From JAEZKC01 sp046538945 (GTDB taxonomy: Bacteria; Fibrobacterota; Chitinivibrionia; Chitinivibrionales; Chitinispirillaceae), in NCBI GenBank assembly GCA_046538945.1, contig JBKHHW010000005.1:1-49900 (forward strand): a stretch of 49,900 bases of DNA, written 5' to 3'. Positions 26,138-33,703 of this stretch are shown here, piece by piece (the stretch's first letter is position 1; each line of letters starts with the position of its first letter). Under the pieces are notes generated by a model. The model saw only the letters and a list, made by a program, of their open reading frames with translations, was not told where the DNA came from and did no database searches. The position numbers and the translations under genes are program-made.

Positions 26138-26823
26138 GCCTTCTCCTGTGCGGCGGATAGGCGTAAATAATTAGGTAGAATGTCGCCTGCGTTATGCCAG
26201 AGGGTATCGTCCTCCAAGCGGCAGCTTGCTATTGCACAGCACGAGAGTCCACGCTGTAAAGGTACCTTTTCCGCTGGACGGATTTCAACTTTCCCTTCAA
26301 ATTGGGAAAACACCGTGCTTCGAGTATAACCCATGGTGTCGGTCACCAGAAGATCATCGGAACTGATACTTGCAAGCAGTTCATCGGCGGATGTAAGCCT
26401 GTCTTCACCTAAGCGTATCATTGTGGCGCCTTCGGATTCAAATGAAGCCCAGTGAATCAGGTCTTGTCTGGCATCCAAAGCCGTGAACACTCTTTTTCCC
26501 GCCTGAGCTCCGACAGAGTGTGCAAGCACATGAAGAGAGGATAGAGGAAGTACTTTCTGATCCCCGAAGAGACACAGCCCCTTCACGTACCCCAGGCCTA
26601 TTCTGAGCCCTGTGAAGGAGCCCGGACCGACAGACACCGCAACATGCGTGATCTGGTCCGCGGAAATGCCGCTGAGCTGAAAAACCATTCTGACCGCCTG
26701 GGTGATGTGCTCCGCGTGAGAATTCCTCACAAAGCGGCAGACTGAGGCCTGCGCGGTTTTGTTGTGGTAGAGACCTACTCCCAGATCGGTTGATGAAGTG
26801 TCAATTCCCAGAACAAAGCTCAT
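26128..26823 (-). CDS. tsaB: tRNA threonylcarbamoyladenosine biosynthesis protein TsaB
   Basis: 231 residues from ATG 26823, the length of E. coli TsaB. The open frame continues 47 codons upstream inside ddl, but that stretch is proline-rich and not family-like. The ASKHA start GIDTSSTDLGVG, then HAEHITQAVRMVF and VSVGPGSFTGLRIGLGYVKGL are diagnostic. TsaB forms a complex with TsaD and TsaE to make t6A37 on ANN-decoding tRNAs. Its start lies 23 bases inside the end of ddl; the genes for TsaC, TsaD and TsaE are not in the window. Confidence 0.9.
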   Translation of the reverse strand: MSFVLGIDTSSTDLGVGLYHNKTAQASVCRFVRNSHAEHITQAVRMVFQLSGISADQITHVAVSVGPGSFTGLRIGLGYVKGLCLFGDQKVLPLSSLHVLAHSVGAQAGKRVFTALDARQDLIHWASFESEGATMIRLGEDRLTSADELLASISSDDLLVTDTMGYTRSTVFSQFEGKVEIRPAEKVPLQRGLSCCAIASCRLEDDTLWHNAGDILPNYLRLSAAQEKACR

Positions 26824-27859
26824 TAACCTGCTTGTTTCCTTTCCCCATTGCGGAGGAGATGAGTAGATCCAGTAGTCCTGCATAGGTCCCTCCGTCGGCT
26901 TTGAAAGCCTTGGGAAGGAGAGAGGTGGTGGTGAGCCCGGGAAGAGTGTTGATCTCAAGAACATACAGTTTGCAATCGCTGTATATCATGTCTGTGCGGG
27001 ATACTCCGCTGCAGCCGATGACCCTGTGCGCAGCTTTCGCAACCTCCTCCACTCTGGACAGCAGTTCCTGAGGGTGCGGTGCCGGTACTATTTCAAGCGT
27101 TGCCCCTTCAGAGTACTTGGCATCATAATCGAAAAAATCGGAACCTACCGGCCGGATTTCAACGGGAGGAAGCGATCTGAGAGACCCGTCTGGCTCCTCG
27201 ATCACTCCGCAGGAAAACTCCGTACCGGTTATGGTCGTCTCGACAAGTATGTCCGGGGCGCTCTGCTGCAGCTTTTTCAGAAGAGATGTGAGTGATTGCC
27301 TGTCTTTGGCTTTCCCCATGAGTCTGCTGGAACCTGACTGGGGACACTTGACAAAACAGGGAAACCCGTGCTTTTCTACTATGCTGTCAATGCTTGTCTG
27401 AGAATAGTTCGTTCCGTATACAGAAAACGGGGGAACGGTGAGTCCGCTTTGTGAAAAGAGGAATTTGGAGGTGATCTTGTTCATCGCAACAGCGCTGGCG
27501 TACACATCAGAACCGATGTACGGTATTCCTAAAGTGTCCAGAAATCCCTGTATGACTCCGTCTTCACCAAACTCGCCGTGAAGAGCGAGAAAAGCCACAT
27601 CACACCCGTTCCAGACCTCTTCGGCCTGAAATGGTGCAAAGGGTCCTTTGAATGAAGCGTCCGGTGATTTCAGTATATCTTCACTGGGGATATCCACATC
27701 AATGTCTTTGTAGTAAAACTCTTTGCTCTGAGTGACTACAACAGCTCTGGGACGGTATTGGTTCTTGTCCAGATTGATGAGAACCTCCCGGCCGGATTTG
27801 AGTGAAACCTCATATTCCGCTGATGGTCCGCCCATGATCACGTTCACCTGAATACTCAT
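26801..27859 (-). CDS. ddl: D-alanine--D-alanine ligase
   Basis: 352 residues, ATP-grasp family. The N-terminal MGGPSAEYEVSLKSG holds the conserved Glu (E15) that orders the first D-Ala. HGEFGEDG (94-101) and the C-terminal VLEINTLPGLTTTSLLPKA (about 302-320) complete the active site. It makes the D-Ala-D-Ala end of peptidoglycan precursors in the cytoplasm. It overlaps glyS by 4 bases and tsaB by 23. Confidence 0.92.
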   Translation of the reverse strand: MSIQVNVIMGGPSAEYEVSLKSGREVLINLDKNQYRPRAVVVTQSKEFYYKDIDVDIPSEDILKSPDASFKGPFAPFQAEEVWNGCDVAFLALHGEFGEDGVIQGFLDTLGIPYIGSDVYASAVAMNKITSKFLFSQSGLTVPPFSVYGTNYSQTSIDSIVEKHGFPCFVKCPQSGSSRLMGKAKDRQSLTSLLKKLQQSAPDILVETTITGTEFSCGVIEEPDGSLRSLPPVEIRPVGSDFFDYDAKYSEGATLEIVPAPHPQELLSRVEEVAKAAHRVIGCSGVSRTDMIYSDCKLYVLEINTLPGLTTTSLLPKAFKADGGTYAGLLDLLISSAMGKGNKQVNELCSGN

Positions 27860-29181
27860 TTTGACGCTTCTTTCAGTTTTTTGTTTATTACTTCAACCAG
27901 GGACGAGGAGGCCACGCGGTACTGTTCACGGCTGTCACGCTCCCTGACCGTGACAGTCTGATCCTCAAGACTCTGACTGTCGACAGTGACACAGTAGGGA
28001 GTACCGGCTTCATCCTGGCGGGCGTAGCGCCGGCCGATGGAGGAATTGTGGTCGTAGAACGAATTGACAGAGCTGTCAAGAAGGTCGTGGAAGATGTTTT
28101 CTGCCATTTCCGGCATACCGTCCCGCTTCACCAAAGGCAGCACTGCCACTTTGATAGGGGCAAGAGAGGGGTGGAATCTCAGGACCGTGCGTTTGTTCTT
28201 GCCTTCACCTTCCACATCGTATGCATCAACCAGGAATGCAAGAGTTGCCCTGTCGGCACCTGCTGCCGGCTCTATCACATAGGGGAAATAGTGCTGCTTT
28301 GTCTCCTCGTCGAAGTAGGCCAGACTCTTTCCACTGAACTGTGAATGCTGTTTAAGGTCGAAATCGGTTCTGTTTGCAACACCCTCCAGTTCGCTCCATC
28401 CGAAGGGGAACCGGTACTCCACATCAACGCACGCTTTGGCATAATGTGCGAGTTCATCCTCTTCGTGATCCCGCAGACGGAGATTTTCGGATTTGATCCC
28501 GTGATCCTTGTACCACTGGAGGCGGGCATTGCGCCAGAACTCATACCACTTCACATCATCGCCCGGGGGAACAAAGAATTCCATTTCCATCTGTTCGAAC
28601 TCGCGTGTGCGGTAGGTGAAATTTCCCGGAGTGATCTCGTTGCGGAACGATTTGCCGATCTGGGCGATGCCGAAAGGCGGTTTGAGCCGGGAGGACTGCT
28701 GCACGTTGAGGAAATTGACGAATATACCCTGAGCGGTTTCTGGACGCATGTAAATTGTCGCCGAACTGTCTTCAACCGGCCCCATGAAAGTTTTGAACAT
28801 GAGGTTGAATTTACGCACATCGGTGAGCTCACCTCCGCAGTTGGGGCATTTTTCAAGGTTTTCCAGATGATCTGCCCTGAACCGTTCCTTGCACTTTTTG
28901 CAGTCCACCATCGGATCACTGAAACCGGACAGATGCCCCGAAGCTTCCCACACCCTCGGGTGCATCAGAATGGACGCGTCAAGACCGACAATGTCACGGC
29001 GGTTGGTTACCATGGCGCGCCACCAGGCTTCTTTGACATTTCTCTTCAATTCAACACCCAGAGGACCATAATCCCAGCAGCTGTTGAGACCGCCGTAGAT
29101 TTCACTCGATTGGAAAATAAAACCTCTGCGTTTGCACAAACTCACGATGGTGCTCATGAGATCGGGGGTAGTAACCGCCAT
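27856..29181 (-). CDS. glyS: glycyl-tRNA synthetase, dimeric (single-chain) type
   Basis: 441 residues, class II synthetase of the single-polypeptide homodimeric type rather than the alpha/beta type. Visible elements are SCWDYGPLGVELKRN (about 32-46), a zinc-binding pair CKKCKERF / CPNCGGEL (about 94-121), class II motif 2 around RNEITPGNFTYRTREFEQMEMEFF, and the C-terminal anticodon-binding domain from about 345. It charges tRNA-Gly. It heads the long operon; GGAGG precedes ATG, and the 292-base gap 29182-29473, shared with queA, contains minus-strand TATATT/TATAGT elements but no clear -35. Confidence 0.95.
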   Translation of the reverse strand: MAVTTPDLMSTIVSLCKRRGFIFQSSEIYGGLNSCWDYGPLGVELKRNVKEAWWRAMVTNRRDIVGLDASILMHPRVWEASGHLSGFSDPMVDCKKCKERFRADHLENLEKCPNCGGELTDVRKFNLMFKTFMGPVEDSSATIYMRPETAQGIFVNFLNVQQSSRLKPPFGIAQIGKSFRNEITPGNFTYRTREFEQMEMEFFVPPGDDVKWYEFWRNARLQWYKDHGIKSENLRLRDHEEDELAHYAKACVDVEYRFPFGWSELEGVANRTDFDLKQHSQFSGKSLAYFDEETKQHYFPYVIEPAAGADRATLAFLVDAYDVEGEGKNKRTVLRFHPSLAPIKVAVLPLVKRDGMPEMAENIFHDLLDSSVNSFYDHNSSIGRRYARQDEAGTPYCVTVDSQSLEDQTVTVRERDSREQYRVASSSLVEVINKKLKEASK

Positions 29182-29473
29182 GAATTTCCTCCAGAACTGG
29201 TTGGGCTTGTAATTACAATATAGAAAACTATAAAAATACGTTCAGGAAACCGAATTCGGCAATGCGGCTCAGGGAAACAGCTCCAATATGGGGAAAATAC
29301 GCTTCCTACACGTAACTTGTTGAAAAAAAAGAGGTTGTGCGTACAATTTCTCTTGTGGATAGACCAATCAGTGTTTCTTCTGGTATTTGCTGAAACTATT
29401 TTTTCCAGAATTTTCATTCTGTTTTGTTTTGACACTGATTACGTCCCGATAGAGAGACGGGAGAAGGTGACCG

Positions 29474-30511
29474 ATGCTTACCGATGATTTTTCATATGAA
29501 TTGCCCCAGGATCTTATTGCGCAGGAGCCTCTTGCGGAGCGTGATTCCTGTCGTCTTCTCCTGCTCCATCGAAATGACGGAGCGACAGAGCATCTGATAT
29601 TCAGGGATCTGCTGGAAAAGCTCAGGCCGGGAGACCGTTTGGTCTTCAACAACACCAAAGTGATACCGGCACGGGTGCTTTGCCGCAAGCCCACAGGTGC
29701 TTCCATTGAGCTTTTTTTTACAGAGCGAATCGATGATTCATGCTGGAAGGCGCTGGTGAAGCCTGCCAGGCGAGTACCTCCCGGTTCGGTGATCTGTCCG
29801 GAAAACAATTCTGAAATCGAGATCAAGATTGAAGAGGTTTTGGAAGAAGGATATGAAAGGAAAGTATCTCTTCTCAAAGGAGAGAGGAGTTTGGAAGAGG
29901 TGATCGAGAAGCACGGTCATATTCCTCTGCCTCACTACATACAGAGGAACTCCAGTGATATGGACAGGGAGTTGTATCAGACCGTGTACGCTCGATCGGC
30001 GGGAGCGGTTGCGGCACCTACTGCCGGACTTCATTTTACAGAAGAAATGCTTGAGGAGCTTGGCAGAAAAGGTGTCGGTAGAAGTTTTGTTACCCTTCAT
30101 GTGGGCATAGGTACTTTCAGACCGGTTCAGGTGGATGATCCCAGAAAGCACGATATTCACGAGGAGTGGTTTGAGCTGAATTCAGAAACTGCCGCTCAGA
30201 TTAATTCCACGTGGGAGCAGGGTGGAAGGGTGATTGCCGTGGGGACCACCGTGGTGAGAGTTCTTGAGACATGTGCCGTTTCAAATCACCGGGTCCGGGC
30301 ATCTTCCGGAAAGACCAGGATCATGATTCTTCCCCCTTGGGATTTCAGGGCGCTGGATGGTCTGATTACCAATTTTCATCTGCCCCGTTCTACACTTTTA
30401 ATGCTGGTTTCGGCTCTGAGTTCAAGGGAGAACATTCTGGCGGCATACAGTGAAGCAGTGGAAAAAAAGTATCGTTTCTACAGTTACGGAGATGCTATGC
30501 TGATTATTTGA
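29474..30511 (+). CDS. queA: S-adenosylmethionine:tRNA ribosyltransferase-isomerase
   Basis: 345 residues, full family length. It opens with DFSYELPQDLIAQEPLAERDSCRLL, contains RPGDRLVFNNTKVIPAR, and the diagnostic YARSAGAVAAPTAGLHFTEEML. QueA transfers and rearranges the ribose of SAM onto preQ1 at tRNA position 34 to give epoxyqueuosine. It stands alone; other queuosine genes are not in the window. Confidence 0.95.
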   Translation: MLTDDFSYELPQDLIAQEPLAERDSCRLLLLHRNDGATEHLIFRDLLEKLRPGDRLVFNNTKVIPARVLCRKPTGASIELFFTERIDDSCWKALVKPARRVPPGSVICPENNSEIEIKIEEVLEEGYERKVSLLKGERSLEEVIEKHGHIPLPHYIQRNSSDMDRELYQTVYARSAGAVAAPTAGLHFTEEMLEELGRKGVGRSFVTLHVGIGTFRPVQVDDPRKHDIHEEWFELNSETAAQINSTWEQGGRVIAVGTTVVRVLETCAVSNHRVRASSGKTRIMILPPWDFRALDGLITNFHLPRSTLLMLVSALSSRENILAAYSEAVEKKYRFYSYGDAMLII

Positions 30512-30533
30512 GAGTTGCTGTTTGACGTTTGTA

Positions 30534-30567
30534 CTGCCGGCAGTTCGATCGGGCAGGCATCTTTTTT
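30534..30567 (+). terminator. probable queA terminator
   Basis: GC-rich stem (30534-30538 with 30552-30556) followed closely by T6 (30562-30567). A 12-base perfect palindrome ACTGCCGGCAGT (30533-30544) lies in the same place. Confidence 0.4.
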
Positions 30568-30576
30568 GTGGAGGTC

Positions 30577-30605
30577 TTGACACCGCCCCGCTCGTCGAGT
30601 TATCT
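30577..30605 (+). promoter_or_regulatory. sigma70-type promoter for a short transcript
   Basis: Consensus TTGACA (30577-30582), 17-base spacer, TTATCT (30600-30605); with an 18-base spacer the -10 would be TATCTT (30601-30606). It lies just 27 bases before a terminator hairpin. Confidence 0.55.
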
Positions 30606-30611
30606 TAGACA

Positions 30612-30666
30612 ATAACATCTCGGATAGTTCAGGAGCCCGTATTCAAAAAATACGGGCTCGTTTTTT
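30612..30666 (+). ncRNA. ~55-nt promoter-to-terminator unit (small RNA or attenuator leader)
   Basis: From the start expected about six bases after the -10 box to a perfect 11-bp hairpin (30633-30643/30649-30659) with U6 at 30661-30666 there are only about 55 bases. No reading frame of note fits. Either a small RNA ends here or this is an attenuator controlling the gene at 30691, whose ribosome-binding site begins about 15 bases beyond the U-tract. Confidence 0.4.
30633..30666 (+). terminator. strong intrinsic terminator upstream of the 30691 gene
   Basis: Perfect 11-bp stem, five-base loop and T6. Confidence 0.8.
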
Positions 30667-30690
30667 AATCAGTTCATAAGGAGCAATAAT

Positions 30691-31332
30691 ATGACATACG
30701 GAAATGTCATGGACAGGCCGGTTGAGGGAGCGCCCTGGCAGGATTACAGGGCGAGCAATATCGGTATGGTGGTTTTTTACGCCAGCGATCCGGTATCGGA
30801 GCTGCCGATCCGTGAAGTGCCTGAGGAGTATCCAAGCTCGATTCTTCCCGAGCCCAATTATGAAACGGGAACGTATGGCTTTTACGGCTGTTCACGTAGC
30901 AAAATCAGGGCAACTTTTGTGAAGTCAAAGATCAGGTACCTCATCTTCGTCACCAAGTATGCCGGTTCGAATGCAGATTACAAAGACAAGTATCTCATCA
31001 CTGGTTACTACCGCATAAACCAGATCGCCGATGTGAAAAAACAGCATATCCGCTACTGTTCGGACTACTCCTGTCTTGATGAAAACGCCTGTTATGCTCT
31101 CAGGGCGGATGAGGTTCATTTTGTGGATGTCGAAGATGCGTATCCTGTCACTGATCAGGTCTTGAAATCATGGGGATTCAAAGCCCGTCTCACTCGTCAG
31201 AGCCGTATCGCTCTCAGCGAGGAGCAGACTGCCGAAATCATGGAGTTTCTGCAGAGCAAGCCGAATATAAGCGATAAGTATATAGAAGAAACGGCACGGC
31301 TTCAGCCTCATGCTGGTGAAGGGGAAGATTAG
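30691..31332 (+). CDS. unidentified protein, possible EVE/PUA-like nucleotide-modification domain
   Basis: 213 residues from ATG 30691, with AAGGAG seven bases upstream. No signal peptide. The run GTYGFYGCSRSKIRATFVKSKIRYLIFVTKYAG ... KYLITGYYRI (about 66-105) resembles the core of EVE/Nmad-like domains in its order of a glycine-rich turn, a Lys-Ile-Arg segment, a hydrophobic strand and a final strand. This is a weak impression. A Cys-rich patch (CSDYSCLDENAC, about 122-133) could bind metal. The C-terminal third is helical. If the resemblance holds it would recognise a modified base or small ligand. It sits behind a terminator and so may be controlled by attenuation. Confidence 0.5.
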   Translation: MTYGNVMDRPVEGAPWQDYRASNIGMVVFYASDPVSELPIREVPEEYPSSILPEPNYETGTYGFYGCSRSKIRATFVKSKIRYLIFVTKYAGSNADYKDKYLITGYYRINQIADVKKQHIRYCSDYSCLDENACYALRADEVHFVDVEDAYPVTDQVLKSWGFKARLTRQSRIALSEEQTAEIMEFLQSKPNISDKYIEETARLQPHAGEGED

Positions 31333-31390
31333 AATTCTGGGTGTGGGTTGACGTACTCATGCCGTGAGGGGAGGTTGCATTTTGGAATTC

Positions 31391-32686
31391 ATGAATTCTG
31401 TTCTGATTGTGGGCGGAGGCGGCCGTGAGCATGCTTTACTTAAAGCGCTTCTGAGGTCTGACCGTGCGTTATGCATGTACGCTTATCCGGGAAACCCCGG
31501 GATGGAGCTTGATGGATGCATGATAGTTGATAGAAAAATTTCCAACTGGGATGATCTGGCTGACTGGGCGAGCGGAAATGAAATCGAACTCACCATTGTG
31601 GGACCGGAGGTTCCTCTCGTGGAGGGAATCGTTGACGCGTTCACTCAGAAGGGACTTACTGTTTTCGGTCCAACCAAAAAGGCGGCACAGATAGAGGGCA
31701 GCAAGGAATTCGCGAAGAATCTCATGAGGAAATTCAGTATCCCGACCGCGGATTTCGAAACCTTTACATCCAAGGAGGATGCCTGCGCTTATCTGGAAAA
31801 ACACGGCGCGCCGGTGGTGGTGAAAGTCAGCGGGCTTGCGGCCGGAAAGGGTGCTATTGTCTGTGACACTCTGGAGCAGGCCCGTTCGGCTCTCTCCCAG
31901 ATCTATGATGAAAAGAGCTTCGGTGCTGCCGGAGAGACCGTTGTCATTGAAGAAAAAATGACCGGTGAGGAAGCATCTGTTTTCGTCCTTACTGACGGAA
32001 AATCATATAGAATCCTGCCCGTCGCCCAGGATCACAAGGCAATCGGAGAAAATGACACCGGGCCGAATACCGGGGGCATGGGGGCGTATGCGCCTGCACC
32101 TCTGGTTGACGAACCGATGCTCAAGCGTATCGAGGAGGAGATCGTCGTTCCCACTCTCGGTGCAATGGACAGAGAGGGCGCACGTTACAGAGGACTTCTT
32201 TACGTGGGAATCATGATCACCCCGGAAGGTCCCAAGGTGGTGGAGTACAACTGCAGGTTCGGGGATCCCGAAACACAGGCGGTTTTGCCTCTTGTTCAGT
32301 GTGACTGGTATGAAATGTTCAGGGCCTGCGCAAAGGGCGGTCTATCCCAGGTTAAGTGGTCAGTTAAGAGCGAATACTGCGTGACTGTGGTGTTGGCAAG
32401 CAAAGGGTATCCGGGCAGTATCGAAAAAGGTAAAGTGATTACCGGAATAGAGAAAGCCGAGGAGACAACAACTCTTGATGTCTACTTTGCCGGTACTGAT
32501 TTCGACAAGCAGGAGAGGCTCGTCACCAGTGGCGGACGGGTTCTGGCAGTGAGTGCCTGGGCTCCGGATCTGATTGATGCTATCGCCATGGCTTATGAGG
32601 GTGTTGCGGAGATAGACTTCGAGGGCAAGACTTTCAGAAGAGACATTGCCGCTAAAGGGCTCAAAAGAATCAAAAACAGAGCATAA
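31391..32686 (+). CDS. purD: phosphoribosylamine--glycine ligase
   Basis: 431 residues from ATG 31391; TTG 31382, seven bases after GGAGG, would add three residues and is an equally good start. ATP-grasp enzyme: VLIVGGGGREHAL at the N-terminus, GPEVPLVEGIVDAF near 68-81, VVVKVSGLAAGKGAIV near 140-155, NTGGMGAYAP near 225 and VEYNCRFGDPETQAVLP near 287-303. It makes glycinamide ribonucleotide in purine synthesis. No other pur gene is adjacent. Confidence 0.95.
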   Translation: MNSVLIVGGGGREHALLKALLRSDRALCMYAYPGNPGMELDGCMIVDRKISNWDDLADWASGNEIELTIVGPEVPLVEGIVDAFTQKGLTVFGPTKKAAQIEGSKEFAKNLMRKFSIPTADFETFTSKEDACAYLEKHGAPVVVKVSGLAAGKGAIVCDTLEQARSALSQIYDEKSFGAAGETVVIEEKMTGEEASVFVLTDGKSYRILPVAQDHKAIGENDTGPNTGGMGAYAPAPLVDEPMLKRIEEEIVVPTLGAMDREGARYRGLLYVGIMITPEGPKVVEYNCRFGDPETQAVLPLVQCDWYEMFRACAKGGLSQVKWSVKSEYCVTVVLASKGYPGSIEKGKVITGIEKAEETTTLDVYFAGTDFDKQERLVTSGGRVLAVSAWAPDLIDAIAMAYEGVAEIDFEGKTFRRDIAAKGLKRIKNRA

Positions 32687-32719
32687 CCGGACTCATAGCT
32701 GTCTTTCATCAGTGCATAT

Positions 32720-32746
32720 GGCCGCATTCGTACGGGTGCGGCCTTT
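32720..32746 (+). terminator. probable purD terminator
   Basis: 7-bp GC-rich stem 32720-32726/32737-32743 followed by only three T (32744-32746), then C and T; moderate. Confidence 0.45.
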
Positions 32747-32783
32747 CTACATGTCCGTACATTACCAAAAAAACCTAAACGTA

Positions 32784-33443
32784 TCACTTCCCTGCTTTTT
32801 TCATACTGGCTATTTGCACTGTCGTATTCCCCTCGTTTACTAATTTATCGACCACTATTCGCACTTCAAATCCGCGCTGAGCTGCACATCTTCTGAACTC
32901 GCTCCAGTGACTTCTGCAGGGATCTGCAACAAGTACCTCGCCGTTTTGGGAGACCAGTTCTTCTGAAAATGAGAGAACCGGATCAATCCACCGCCTCTCA
33001 TAGAGAACGTCCGAGGCGATTACCAGATCGAACCTATTCGGGGTGAAGGGGGAGTGGCGCCAGTCGCAGCAGAGACATTTACCCTTTCCTCCGTTTGAAA
33101 TGGTGTTGTACCGGGCGTAGCAGCAGGCCTCCCGGGAGATGTCGGTGGCGACAGTATCTACGCCTCTGGAGACCAGAAAGGCTGAGATATGTCCGATTCC
33201 GCAACCAAGTTCGATGGCTCTGAACCCCTTTCTTATCGGATTTTTTGTCAGATACTCAAACAATACCTCCGATGAGGGCCACAGTTCTGCCCAGTAGGGA
33301 AGGAACTTGTCTTTTTCGTACTGTTCATCAGAAATGGTATCAAGTACGGTTTCCGGATCTCTGGGGCGTACCAGTTTAAGAGAGGAAAGGGCGGAAGTTT
33401 TGTTGCAAAGAGTGAATTTTTGAGGGTCAAATGATAAGTTCAT
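32784..33443 (-). CDS. SAM-dependent methyltransferase, METTL21/ETFB-KMT-like
   Basis: 219 residues. The SAM motif I AIELGCGIGHISAFL (about 76-90) and the downstream FDLVIASDVLYERRWIDPVL (about 138-157) define a seven-strand methyltransferase. LPYWAELWPSS just before motif I is the hallmark of the Methyltransf_16 group, many of which methylate lysine on proteins. The target is not known. It is convergent with purD and divergent from ilvD; the 260 bases between it and ilvD hold no convincing gene. Confidence 0.8.
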   Translation of the reverse strand: MNLSFDPQKFTLCNKTSALSSLKLVRPRDPETVLDTISDEQYEKDKFLPYWAELWPSSEVLFEYLTKNPIRKGFRAIELGCGIGHISAFLVSRGVDTVATDISREACCYARYNTISNGGKGKCLCCDWRHSPFTPNRFDLVIASDVLYERRWIDPVLSFSEELVSQNGEVLVADPCRSHWSEFRRCAAQRGFEVRIVVDKLVNEGNTTVQIASMKKAGK

Positions 33444-33703
33444 GTTTTGTTTTCAGGTTGATTTTTTGGAATGGTAAATCAGATCTGAACAGGATCAATG
33501 TAAAAATACAGCTTGCGTTTGAAATCATCTACGATTCTCTTGCCCTTACAGTTTCATTGCCGGTTCGAATCACAGAGTCGATTTTAAATCCTCTAACATG
33601 TTCAAAAGTATCTGCTTATAACGAATTGCTTGAGTTACGGGCTAGCATCCGTTATTTTCTGCCTTCTATATTTTAATGTACGCAGAGAACAGGAGACGAG
33701 CAG

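Noticed and set aside
26824..26964. 47-codon N-terminal extension of tsaB
   Set aside because: Lies inside ddl, proline-rich, and the remaining 231 residues match the family length exactly.
28345..29223. 292-codon plus-strand frame opposite glyS
   Set aside because: Shadow frame of the glycyl-tRNA synthetase gene; no motif or ribosome site of its own.
33555..33585. GGTTCGAATC resembling a tRNA T-loop
   Set aside because: The flanking bases do not form the T-stem and no acceptor or anticodon arm can be found; chance match.
33431..33676. 81-codon plus-strand frame between the methyltransferase and ilvD genes
   Set aside because: No ribosome-binding site, start inside the divergent gene, and composition unlike the neighbours; not supported as a gene or as an ilv leader peptide (no run of Ile/Leu/Val codons).
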